Of a DNA stretch of 64,000 nucleotides, positions 32,559 to 41,266 are shown in pieces. The stretch is from CAZNOG01 sp964574635. GTDB lineage: Bacteria; Bacteroidota; Bacteroidia; Flavobacteriales_D; Cryomorphaceae. Within the stretch, counting starts at the first letter, position 1. Every line of letters begins with the position of its first letter. The position numbers were made by a program, and so were the translations under genes. The stretch spans positions 33,078 to 97,077 of the forward strand of contig CAZNOG010000015.1 of the NCBI GenBank assembly GCA_964574635.1, given 5' to 3'. The notes under the pieces were generated by a model, which saw only the letters and a list, made by a program, of their open reading frames with translations, had not been told where the DNA came from and made no database searches.

Positions 32559-33758
32559 ATGAAAAGCTTGGACACGAACGCGAGAATAGGTATTGTGGGC
32601 GGAGGAGCCATGGGAATAGGCATCGCCCAAGTGGCCGCCACGGCCGGACATGAAGTAAAGGTCTGCGACAACAGCTTGGAAGCTTTGGAAAAAGCGGCCA
32701 CCAAATTGAGAAACGTCCTGAATCGCCTCGTGGAAAAAGGAAAAATGGACCGTGAAAAAGCGGACGGAATTCTCGGACGAGTGCGCTTCTGCTCCACCCC
32801 GGAAGACCTGGGGGAATCGGATATGGTGATTGAAGCGATTGTTGAAGACCTGGACGCCAAGCGCAATCTTTTCAGTCACTTGGAAGTGATTGTGGATGAA
32901 GAAACCGTGCTCGCCACCAACACTTCGTCTTTGAGCATCGCCAAGATCGCGTCGGCTTGTACGTTTTCTCACCGCGTGCTGGGGGTGCACTTTTTCAACC
33001 CCGCTCCCCTAATGCCATTGGTCGAGATCATCCCGGCGGTTCAAACCTCGGGCGAAGTGCTCGTGGAAGTCCGAAATCTGATCGACGCCTGGGGAAAAAC
33101 CACGGTGACGGCGAAAGACACGCCCGGATTCATCGTAAACCGCGTGGCCCGACCATTTTACGGCGAGGCCCTGCGCATGTTGGAAGAGGGCATCGCCGAC
33201 GTCGCCACCATCGATTGGGCGGTGAAGGATGTCGGCGGTTTCCGGATGGGCCCCTTCGAATTGATGGATTACATCGGCAACGACGTGAACTACACAGTCA
33301 CGGAAACGGTTTTTCGGGAATTTTTCTACGATCCCCGTTATCGACCGAGCTTCACACAAAAACGCATGGTCGACGCCAATTGGCTGGGTCGGAAAACCGG
33401 CAAGGGATTTTACGATTACGGCGAAAACGCCGTCCAACCCGAGCCCAATCGGGACCGGGAATTGGGTGAGAAAATCATCCGCCGCATCTTGGTCATGCTG
33501 ATCAACGAAGCGGCCGACGCACTTTTCCTGAACATCTCCACCCGAGACGGAATCGACTTGGCCATGACCAAAGGCGTGAACTACCCTCACGGCATGCTCG
33601 CCTGGGCCGATAAACTCGGACTGGAAACCGTGTTGAAGGAACTGGACGAACTGCAGGCTTGGTACGGCGAAGACCGATACCGTGCGTCCGTCTTGATTCG
33701 AAAAATGGCCGCCGAAGGTCAGAAGTTCTACCCCGAAAAAGTGCTCGAGAGCCAATGA
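32559..33758 (+). CDS. paaH: 3-hydroxyacyl-CoA dehydrogenase
   Basis: A 399-residue NAD-dependent enzyme. The Rossmann loop is IGIVGGGAMGIGIAQ (about 10-24); the 3HCDH core has TNTSSLSI, GVHFFNPAPLMPLVEI with the catalytic His, and a C-terminal second 3HCDH module (LMDYIGNDVNY, KTGKGFYDYG). Expected reaction: oxidation of 3-hydroxyadipyl-CoA in the phenylacetate route. paaI starts within its stop codon (ATGA overlap). The 174-base gap before it shows no firm promoter or terminator. Confidence 0.92.
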   Translation: MKSLDTNARIGIVGGGAMGIGIAQVAATAGHEVKVCDNSLEALEKAATKLRNVLNRLVEKGKMDREKADGILGRVRFCSTPEDLGESDMVIEAIVEDLDAKRNLFSHLEVIVDEETVLATNTSSLSIAKIASACTFSHRVLGVHFFNPAPLMPLVEIIPAVQTSGEVLVEVRNLIDAWGKTTVTAKDTPGFIVNRVARPFYGEALRMLEEGIADVATIDWAVKDVGGFRMGPFELMDYIGNDVNYTVTETVFREFFYDPRYRPSFTQKRMVDANWLGRKTGKGFYDYGENAVQPEPNRDRELGEKIIRRILVMLINEAADALFLNISTRDGIDLAMTKGVNYPHGMLAWADKLGLETVLKELDELQAWYGEDRYRASVLIRKMAAEGQKFYPEKVLESQ

Positions 33759-34201
33759 CTTCCGACGAAAAAATGCCGGCCGACACTCCCCTCTCCGCCG
33801 AGAAGATCGTCGATAAGATGATGAGCAAAGACGCCTTCAGCCGGTGGTTGGGGATCGAAGTTTTGGAGGTGAATCCGGGATACGCAAAACTGCGCATGAC
33901 GGTGAAGCCCGACATGCTGAACGGATTCGAAATCGCACACGGCGGCATTGCGTACAGTCTGGCCGACAGCGCACTGGCCTTTGCAGGCAACGGGCACGGA
34001 AAGATGGCCGTTTCCACCGGCACATCCATCGCCCACTTCAAAAAAGTGGTGAACGGCGACACCTTGGTGGCCGAAGCCACGGAAGTGAATCGCAGCGAAC
34101 GAACCGCTTATTATCAGGTGGACATCACCAACGGGGCCGGAGAACGCGTCGCGCTTTTTTACGGCACCCTGTACAGAACGAGTAAAAATTGGGAACCTTG
34201 A
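33755..34201 (+). CDS. paaI: Hydroxyphenylacetyl-CoA thioesterase
   Basis: A 148-residue hotdog-fold thioesterase. Core HGGIAYSLADSALAFAGNGHG (about 67-87) and the C-terminal AYYQVDITNGAGERVALFYGTLYR match PaaI. It is thought to clear dead-end acyl-CoA products of the phenylacetate pathway. Start ATG overlaps the paaH stop; its own stop overlaps the TTG start of paaJ, so all three are translationally coupled. Confidence 0.9.
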   Translation: MTSDEKMPADTPLSAEKIVDKMMSKDAFSRWLGIEVLEVNPGYAKLRMTVKPDMLNGFEIAHGGIAYSLADSALAFAGNGHGKMAVSTGTSIAHFKKVVNGDTLVAEATEVNRSERTAYYQVDITNGAGERVALFYGTLYRTSKNWEP

Positions 34202-35415
34202 AGACAGAACAGGCATACATCGTAGACGGGGTGAGAACCCCCATAGGAAAATTCAGGGGAACGCTGAGCCCCGTGCGCACCGACGACCTCGCCGCGCACC
34301 CCATCCGCGAATTGATGAAGCGCCACCCCGATTTGGATCCCGCCCTCATCGACGACGTCATCATGGGTTGTGCGAACCAAGCCGGAGAAGACAACCGCAA
34401 TGTGGCCCGCATGGCCGTGTTGCTGGCGGGCCTTCCACACACCGTTCCGGGTGAAACAGTCAACAGGCTCTGCGCCTCGGGCATGTCGGCGATTGCCTTG
34501 TCCATGCGCACCATCCGCGCGGGTGAAGGAAATCTTTTGATTGCGGGCGGAGTCGAGCACATGACGCGTGGCCCTTGGGTGATCTCGAAGGCCTCCCAAC
34601 CGTTCGGCAACGACTCGAAGATGTACGATTCGAGCTTCGGTTGGCGGTTCATCAACCCCGCCATGGAAGAACTTTACGGCACGGATGCCATGGGTCAAAC
34701 GGCCGAAAACCTGGTGGATCAATACGGTATATCCCGGGAGGATCAAGACGAATTCTCTTTTAGAAGCCAGCAAAAGGCGGCCGCCGCCACCCAAAACGGA
34801 AGGCTGGCGAAGGAAATCGTCCCGGTCGAAATTCCCCGGAGAAAGCAAGACCCTTTGATTTTCGACCGCGATGAGTTCATCAAACCCGACACATCGGTCG
34901 AAGTATTGTCCAAGTTGAGGCCGGCGTTTCGAAAAAACGGCAGCGTCACCGCAGGCAATTCATCCGGACTCAACGACGGTGCGGGCGCGGTTTTGATCGC
35001 TTCCGAGTCGGCTCTGAAATCGCATCATCTCAAACCCTTGGCGCGAATCGCCGCCGCAGCCGTGGTGGGCGTCGAACCCCGTGTCATGGGCATCGGCCCG
35101 GTAAACGCTTCTTTGCTGGCGCTGAAAAGGGTCGGTCTCACCCTCGATCAAATGGACGTGATCGAGCTCAACGAGGCCTTCGCCGCACAGAGTTTGGCCG
35201 TCACCCGCAAACTGGGTTTAGCAGACGACGACCCGAGGGTCAATCCAAACGGCGGCGCCATCGCCTTGGGTCACCCTCTGGGCATGAGTGGAATGCGAAT
35301 TACGTATTCGGCTGCACTCGAACTCGCCTCCACGGGAAAAAAATACGCGCTTTGCACCATGTGTATCGGCGTGGGGCAAGGATACGCCCTTGTCCTCGAA
35401 AACCCCAATGCATAA
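34198..35415 (+). CDS. paaJ: 3-oxoadipyl-CoA/3-oxo-5,6-dehydrosuberyl-CoA thiolase
   Basis: About 405 residues. Thiolase catalytic residues are intact: nucleophilic Cys in VNRLCASGMSAIA (about 90), NEAFAAQ, GGAIALGHPLGMSG and the CTMCIGVGQGYA Cys. The MGCANQAGEDNRNVARMA stretch fits the PaaJ/PcaF group. There is no ATG near the N-terminus: TTG at 34198 (overlapping the paaI stop as TTGA) or TTG at 34189 must be used; the first fits homologue length best. Followed by paaY. Confidence 0.92.
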   Translation: MKTEQAYIVDGVRTPIGKFRGTLSPVRTDDLAAHPIRELMKRHPDLDPALIDDVIMGCANQAGEDNRNVARMAVLLAGLPHTVPGETVNRLCASGMSAIALSMRTIRAGEGNLLIAGGVEHMTRGPWVISKASQPFGNDSKMYDSSFGWRFINPAMEELYGTDAMGQTAENLVDQYGISREDQDEFSFRSQQKAAAATQNGRLAKEIVPVEIPRRKQDPLIFDRDEFIKPDTSVEVLSKLRPAFRKNGSVTAGNSSGLNDGAGAVLIASESALKSHHLKPLARIAAAAVVGVEPRVMGIGPVNASLLALKRVGLTLDQMDVIELNEAFAAQSLAVTRKLGLADDDPRVNPNGGAIALGHPLGMSGMRITYSAALELASTGKKYALCTMCIGVGQGYALVLENPNA

Positions 35416-36025
35416 AATCATGGGGCAATTCTATTCATACCAAGGATTCACTCCCGTGGTTCACCCCGATGCTTTTGTACATCCCCAAGCCGTGGTCATC
35501 GGCAACGTCATCATCGGACGCGACGTGTATATCGGTCCCGGCGCGGTATTGCGCGGAGATTGGGGCCGCATAGAAATCGGCGATGGGTGCAACGTGCAGG
35601 AAAACTGCGTCATCCACGTCTTTCCGGGAAAATCCGTGGTGCTGGAACCGTCCGCCCACATTGGCCACGGGGCCATCATACACGGCGGCCACCTCGGGGC
35701 GAACTGCCTGATCGGCATGAACGCCGTGGTAATGGATGATGCGGTCATCGGCGCCGAATCCATCGTCGGGGCCCTGACTTTCATTCCCGCCCGCATGAAG
35801 GTACCCGAAAGAAGCGTGGTGGTGGGCAATCCGGGCAAGGTCGTCAAGAAAGTTTCCGACGAAATGATCGAGTGGAAAACCAAAGGCACCGCGCTGTACC
35901 GGTCCCTGCCTGCCTCTTTCAAAGAGTCCCTTCGGCCCTGTGAACCCCTGAAGCGCGAAGAAGCCAACCGACCCGATCAAGCCGCGCTATACGCCACCTG
36001 GAAGGACACGAAAGACGAGCAATAA
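35408..36025 (+). CDS. paaY: Gamma-carbonic-anhydrase-like protein PaaY
   Basis: About 205 residues, a left-handed beta-helix hexapeptide-repeat protein. ENCVIHVFPGKS, AHIGHGAIIHGGHLGANCLIGMNAVVMDDA gives the three metal-binding His of gamma-carbonic anhydrases, and the C-terminus (KEEANRPDQAALYATWKD-like) is the PaaY tail. PaaY members support the phenylacetate pathway, with thioesterase activity reported for some. ATG at 35408 overlaps the paaJ stop; ATG at 35420 is an alternative. Last gene of the paa run. Confidence 0.9.
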   Translation: MHKIMGQFYSYQGFTPVVHPDAFVHPQAVVIGNVIIGRDVYIGPGAVLRGDWGRIEIGDGCNVQENCVIHVFPGKSVVLEPSAHIGHGAIIHGGHLGANCLIGMNAVVMDDAVIGAESIVGALTFIPARMKVPERSVVVGNPGKVVKKVSDEMIEWKTKGTALYRSLPASFKESLRPCEPLKREEANRPDQAALYATWKDTKDEQ

Positions 36026-36146
36026 TCACGGCACGCACAACCGAGAAGACCGATTTTGGCGCGTCCACGGCCAAAAGTGTTAATTTCGACTTCCGATCCT
36101 CAAGCCATGCGAAAAAAATAGAGGACGCGCGCAGGAATGTGCGGAA

Positions 36147-36160
36147 GGTTTTTGTGGGAT
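36147..36160 (+). repeat. Dispersed motif, partial copy
   Basis: GGTTTTTGTGGGAT, about 120 bases after paaY. Confidence 0.4.
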
Positions 36161-36210
36161 GCACTCTTCCCGAAAATCCGATGTCATAAGAGAAGAGGAT
36201 CCTGAATCCA

Positions 36211-37959
36211 ATGTCAATCAGTCCAAGCATACACTCGAAAAATACCGGCGAAGGCGTCCTACGCTCCCTCGTGAAGTGGTTGTTTCTCCTGGCGTGCGCA
36301 CCTGTGCTGATGCACTGTACGATGCGGGAGCCTCCACCCGAAGATTTCGAAGACCCCCATTTGGATTCCCTGCTGAGGAAGGGCATACACGAATCCGAAA
36401 CGCTGGAAATAGAAGAGTCCTTCCATACCCTTAATCAAGTGATCGCCCAAGCCGAAAAAACGGGCAACGACAAATACCTCATCCTCGGCAATCTCAACAT
36501 GGGCGCGCTGTACATGTATTTAAACGCCTACGACGAAGCCCTGACGTATTTCTTCAAAAGTTTGGAAAAGGCCGAAGAAACCGAGCACGAAGAATACCTG
36601 AACTCCATCTACAACAACCTGGGAATTATCTATTCCAAAAACAACGCACACGAAAAAGCCGAGGAGTACTTTCAACAGGCGCTGGACATCAGTCGAGAGC
36701 GCAACGAAAGCCGTCGCGTGGGTCTGAACCTCATCAACTTGGGCATCACGACGGGAAAAATGGGAGACGACTCCAAAGCCATCGGCTACTTTCAGGAAGC
36801 CGCGGAAATTTTTCGGGAGTTTCCGGACTCTTCATACTTGGGGGTCACGTATAACAGCATCGGCGACATTTACGGAAATCGCGACGAGTACGACGCCGCA
36901 TTGGGAATGTACCGTTCCGCCCACAAACTTTCCTCCACAGTAAACCATCCGTGGCGGCGATGGGAGTACAGCCTCAACATGGCTCGCACTTACACAGAAC
37001 TCCAAAAACCGGACTCCGCGCGGAAGTACCTCACGGAAGCACGGGAAGGATTCGCCTCCATGAAAGACCTCGAAATGATGGCTGAAGTGTACGACGTCAA
37101 ATCCCGACTCGAACAGTCGGTCGGCAACCACGAAACCGCCCTCGCCGATCTCAACAAAGTCTTGCTGTATAAGGATTCCCTCCTCGAATCGAAGTCCATC
37201 ACTTGGGTTTCCGAACTCCAACTCAACTACGAATTCGGCAAAAAGGAACAGGAGGTGGCCATGATGAAACGCATGGCGGAGAGAACGAAAACCTTGTGGA
37301 TCGGGAGCGCCGTCGCAGGCTTCGCCATCGTAGCGCTGCTGTTTATCGTCATGAGGGGCAACCTCAAAAACCTGCACCAGAAAAACATCATCCTGGAGCA
37401 AAAGCACTTGGTGGACAAGATGACGATTGAGAAAAACCACGCTCAGCGGGAAAACCTCAAGCGCGAAATGGAGAACAAAGCGCGTATCAACGCCCTCAAC
37501 GAAGAAAAACTACGCCAGGAAATCGATTTCCGCAATCGGGAGCTCACCGCCAAGGCCCTGTATATTTCCAACAAGAACGAAATGCTCGCCTCCATCGGAG
37601 ATCGGTTGAGTGATTGGTCCAAGAAAACCGACGAAGAGCGCGGGGAGGCCGTCCGGCAAATAACGAATGCGCTTAAGAGCGCCGGAAGTGAAGACAGCGT
37701 CTGGGAATCCTTCCAAAAGCACTTCGAAGAAGTTCACCCGGATTTCTTCGCCAATCTTTCCGCAAAATACCCATCCCTCAATTCGGGAGACCTGCGGATT
37801 TTCGCATACTTCGCATTGAACCTTTCCAACAAGGAAATCGCCCGACTGCTCAACGTCACTCCCGAAGCCGTGAGAAAACGCAAACAAAGACTGAGGGAAA
37901 AAATCGGTATCGATACCGATGTCGACCTCACCGAGTGGGTGCGCAGACTCAACGCGTAA
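36211..37959 (+). CDS. TPR-containing transmembrane HTH regulator (SusR/LuxR-like)
   Basis: A 582-residue sensor-regulator. An N-terminal hydrophobic stretch with lipobox-like LMHC (Cys36) is followed by about six to seven TPR units (residues 60-330; for example LGNLNMGALYMYLNAYDEALTYFFKSL), a transmembrane helix (about 363-383), a long charged coiled coil (390-440) and a C-terminal helix-turn-helix, LSNKEIARLLNVTPEAVRKRKQRLREKIG (about 541-569). The TPR part would be periplasmic and the HTH cytoplasmic. Ligand and targets unknown; the next gene, a huge T9SS protein on the same strand, is an obvious candidate target (inference). Confidence 0.88.
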   Translation: MSISPSIHSKNTGEGVLRSLVKWLFLLACAPVLMHCTMREPPPEDFEDPHLDSLLRKGIHESETLEIEESFHTLNQVIAQAEKTGNDKYLILGNLNMGALYMYLNAYDEALTYFFKSLEKAEETEHEEYLNSIYNNLGIIYSKNNAHEKAEEYFQQALDISRERNESRRVGLNLINLGITTGKMGDDSKAIGYFQEAAEIFREFPDSSYLGVTYNSIGDIYGNRDEYDAALGMYRSAHKLSSTVNHPWRRWEYSLNMARTYTELQKPDSARKYLTEAREGFASMKDLEMMAEVYDVKSRLEQSVGNHETALADLNKVLLYKDSLLESKSITWVSELQLNYEFGKKEQEVAMMKRMAERTKTLWIGSAVAGFAIVALLFIVMRGNLKNLHQKNIILEQKHLVDKMTIEKNHAQRENLKREMENKARINALNEEKLRQEIDFRNRELTAKALYISNKNEMLASIGDRLSDWSKKTDEERGEAVRQITNALKSAGSEDSVWESFQKHFEEVHPDFFANLSAKYPSLNSGDLRIFAYFALNLSNKEIARLLNVTPEAVRKRKQRLREKIGIDTDVDLTEWVRRLNA

Positions 37960-38101
37960 AATCCCGTCTTTTTCCCTGCGTCACGCCGATTCCCGTCGAT
38001 GTCACGATTTGTCACGCCGCCTTTTGTCCCCAAAGGAAGCCGCCGACTTACATTGCGGAATCTTACGAACAATGGTGTAACCGTTTCAAATCAATTCATC
38101 C

Positions 38102-41059
38102 ATGAAGACATTTTTTACCCTGATGGCCGCCCTGCTGTTTTCGACACTGGCCATGTCACAAACCATAGAGATATCCTCACCGGAATTGTCGCCTCCGTAC
38201 GAAGTGGCACCGGGTACGGAAGTCACTTTCACTTGGGATCATTTCGGCTCCGAGCCGACGTCCATTTACACCCACAACCAAGAACCCGAATTTCCGGATT
38301 TCGGCCCCGACCCCGAGTGGACCCAACACTCCGGCTACATCGACAACGGTGACGGAACTTTTTCCTTCACACTCACCATCGACGAAGAAACGTGGATTCT
38401 CGGCGGCTATTACCAGAGCTTTCTCGGTATGTGGACCTTCTCGAACGTAATCCACATTTCCATCGCCTCGGAAGTGGAAATCACCTACCAAGACGGTCTG
38501 GTTTGCCCCGACGGATCGATTGCGGAAACCTTGACGGTGTCAGAATCCTACGACTCTTACCAATGGTACCACAACGACCAACCCATAGACGGTGCCACCG
38601 ACCAAACGTACGAGGCCACTCTGCCGGGAGCGTACAAAGTGCAGGTGCCCCTCGACGGAACCCCGACTTTTTCGAATACGCTTACCCTCCACCCCATGGA
38701 AGTGAGTATTTCCGGAACTTTCGATGAACAGGCCGATGAGATCACCGTCCACGCCACGCCCGATTTCGACGGCTACCAATGGCTGTTGGCCGCGGATGGT
38801 GAAGAACCCACACCCATCGACGGGGCCACCGCCGCATCCTACACCACCGCCCTACCCGATGCACCTCACTGGATCAGCGCAGAAGCGACCAAAGACGGCT
38901 GCACCGTGCAAAGCGAAGCGAAAATGCTTTTCGACGATCATTTCACTGCACCGGTCATCGAGGTATCCGCCGATACGAATTCCTTCGGGAACGTCTGCGT
39001 GAATACCGACGTGGTTCTCAGCGTTGGCGATCAATACGGGGAGTACTTTTGGACCCAGGACGGATTCGAAGTGTACGGCCCGTCCAACTCCATTTCGATT
39101 TCGCAGTCGTACCAAGCCGGAAGTTACCAAGTGACGGTGACTCCGCAAGACTGGCCCGAGATCGAACTCACCTCGGAATCCGTGGACATTTCCTTTTTCA
39201 CGGTACTGCAACCCGGCTTGGTGACCAACGTGTCCGGCCCGTACTGCCCGGGGCAGGAAATCATCGTCACTTTGGGCGATGAAGGGTACGACTACACGTG
39301 GTACATGCATACCGATTTCGACTACACCGAAGACGACATCGTCGAGGCCCAGGGGACGTCGTTCACCTTCGAATTCGAAGAGAACGTGCGCATCACCGTG
39401 GTAGCCGAATACCAAGGATGCACTTCTTCCCGCACCATTAATTTGAACAGCATCGCCAACAACAGCCCCTACATCTCCCTGACCAATTACGACCAACAGT
39501 ACTTGTGCACCGACAGCACGGCCTACATTTCCGTGTCCGAATGGGCGCAAAGCGACTACACCAATTACCAATGGTACGTCATGACCGACGGAGAACTTCA
39601 GGCCATCGAAGGTGAAACCACGCCCATGTACGCTGCCACGGAAACCGGAATCTACGCGGTAAAAGCCAATCCCGTGGGATGCCTGGAACTCGAACTCACT
39701 TCCAATGAAGTCGAAATCCACAGCTACACGGACAGAACGCTGAGCATCTACATCGACAACGACGCCATTTGCGACGGCGAAAGCACCAACCTCAACGTAT
39801 CCGGCGGTACGTGGTCTTGGCAAAACATCCAGTGGTTCGAAGGCGACATCCAGATGGGTGCCCAAGGGTACGAAGAGCTGTTTCTGCCCATTCCGGGCGG
39901 TGGTTCCGGCGAAACCCAAGAGGTATCGGAATTCAATGGCTACCTCGCCAAGGCGCGGCACGTCTCCTGCCCCACCGGTGAGAAGCTCACCTCCAATATC
40001 GTGCGACTTAAGCCCCTGCTCAACCCCACCGTATCCGTCGACCCGGACTACGGCGTGAACAACTACCACTTGGCCGCATACGATTCCATTCCCTCCTACC
40101 TGTACTGCCCGGATCAAATGGTAGAAATGTCGGTGCCGGATGAATACGCCGAGTACGAATGGTACGTCAAGCAGTATTCCGGCGATGGAAACTACGAGTT
40201 GGGTACGCCGCTCGAGGGTGCCGAAGGTCCCACGGCGAGCTTCCTGACGAGCACGGCGGATTGGATCACCGTGCAAGTAACCGACGACAACGGTTGCGTC
40301 GGGTATTCCACGCCCATCATTTTGGATACCTACGTGTTCTCGCCCGTGACCATCACCTCGTACAGCAACGCCGAACTTTGCGGCCCCAACGATTCCACGT
40401 TGCTCCACGTGTCCTTCCCCGGAAATTACGCCTGGGTAGAGTGGTTCCTCGACGGTGAGTTGATTCCCGGTGCGAACAACGACACCATCTGGGCCGACCA
40501 GCCGGGTGAGTACACCGTGACCGTTTACCGGGAAGAATGTCCCGACGTGTCCATTTCTTCGGGAGTGGGACCCTACGTGAGTTACCTCAACGCCTGGATC
40601 GAAGAGCTGGAGGACATGATCTACGCCATGCCTCAATACGGGTTCTACGACTACCAATGGTACCTCGACGGGGAGCCCTTGGAAAACAACACCTCCACCC
40701 CTTGGATTCTGTACAAGGATGAAATGGCCGAGGGCGTTTACACGGTCGACGTGAGCAACCCCGACTCTTGTGTGGCCACCTCCTCGCCATACATTTGGGA
40801 ACCCACGTCCACCCGAAACCACCTCGCTGAATCGCTGTCCGTGTACCCGAACCCCACTCGTGGAATCGTCTACGTCCAAGGGTACGAAAACCTGAAAAAC
40901 GCCGCCGTTCTCGTGCGCGACATGAGCGGAAAACAAGTGTACCGCAGCGATCTTCTCGGGTCATCCATCGACCTGTCGACCCTGAAAGAAGGTGCGTACC
41001 TCATTGAAATACACAACGACGGCGTACTTATCAAAACGGAAAAGCTACTCATGTACTGA
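38102..41059 (+). CDS. Large Ig-like-repeat surface protein with T9SS type A sorting domain
   Basis: A 985-residue secreted protein. Signal peptide (to about residue 19, LAMSQ), then about nine irregular beta-sandwich units recognisable by Y-x-W-Y/F cores: YQWYHNDQ, YQWLLAADG, YFWTQDG, YTWYMHTD, YQWYVMTDG, IQWFEGD, YEWYVKQYSG, VEWFLDGE, YQWYLDGE. Cysteines recur ahead of many cores. The final 74 residues begin LSVYPNPTRGIVYV and end ITEKLLMY-like (KTEKLLMY), a type A T9SS sorting domain, so the protein is exported by T9SS and anchored or released. Possible adhesin; no catalytic domain seen. Confidence 0.9.
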   Translation: MKTFFTLMAALLFSTLAMSQTIEISSPELSPPYEVAPGTEVTFTWDHFGSEPTSIYTHNQEPEFPDFGPDPEWTQHSGYIDNGDGTFSFTLTIDEETWILGGYYQSFLGMWTFSNVIHISIASEVEITYQDGLVCPDGSIAETLTVSESYDSYQWYHNDQPIDGATDQTYEATLPGAYKVQVPLDGTPTFSNTLTLHPMEVSISGTFDEQADEITVHATPDFDGYQWLLAADGEEPTPIDGATAASYTTALPDAPHWISAEATKDGCTVQSEAKMLFDDHFTAPVIEVSADTNSFGNVCVNTDVVLSVGDQYGEYFWTQDGFEVYGPSNSISISQSYQAGSYQVTVTPQDWPEIELTSESVDISFFTVLQPGLVTNVSGPYCPGQEIIVTLGDEGYDYTWYMHTDFDYTEDDIVEAQGTSFTFEFEENVRITVVAEYQGCTSSRTINLNSIANNSPYISLTNYDQQYLCTDSTAYISVSEWAQSDYTNYQWYVMTDGELQAIEGETTPMYAATETGIYAVKANPVGCLELELTSNEVEIHSYTDRTLSIYIDNDAICDGESTNLNVSGGTWSWQNIQWFEGDIQMGAQGYEELFLPIPGGGSGETQEVSEFNGYLAKARHVSCPTGEKLTSNIVRLKPLLNPTVSVDPDYGVNNYHLAAYDSIPSYLYCPDQMVEMSVPDEYAEYEWYVKQYSGDGNYELGTPLEGAEGPTASFLTSTADWITVQVTDDNGCVGYSTPIILDTYVFSPVTITSYSNAELCGPNDSTLLHVSFPGNYAWVEWFLDGELIPGANNDTIWADQPGEYTVTVYREECPDVSISSGVGPYVSYLNAWIEELEDMIYAMPQYGFYDYQWYLDGEPLENNTSTPWILYKDEMAEGVYTVDVSNPDSCVATSSPYIWEPTSTRNHLAESLSVYPNPTRGIVYVQGYENLKNAAVLVRDMSGKQVYRSDLLGSSIDLSTLKEGAYLIEIHNDGVLIKTEKLLMY

Positions 41060-41085
41060 CGCCCGGTTTCTTATTACCTGCAAGA

Positions 41086-41132
41086 GGGGTGGACGCGATT
41101 TTCACAAGGAGGAAAAATCGCTTCACCACCCC
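41086..41132. terminator. Long hairpin after the Ig-like gene
   Basis: Two-part stem: GGGGTGG/CCACCCC outside and GCGATTTT/AAAATCGC inside. No T tail, so it may act with the next hairpin. Confidence 0.55.
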
Positions 41133-41144
41133 ACTGCCGCCAAG

Positions 41145-41174
41145 CCACGGGGGTGACGAAAGTCATCCCCGTGG
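41145..41174 (+). terminator. GAAA-capped hairpin after the Ig-like gene
   Basis: CCACGGGG-x-TGAC closes on GTCA-x-CCCCGTGG with a GAAA tetraloop, followed by TGTTTAT. A probable terminator. Confidence 0.65.
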
Positions 41175-41266
41175 TGTTTATACCCGCGTCGTATCGATCG
41201 CCAAAAGGGATATCTCCCCTTTTTAGAAGCTGTATTTTCCTAATTTCACTGTCTGAAATCTCCCTC

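Noticed and set aside
38852..40936. A 694-residue minus-strand frame across the Ig-like gene
   Set aside because: Antisense shadow without motif or start signal; the plus strand has a signal peptide and a T9SS tail.
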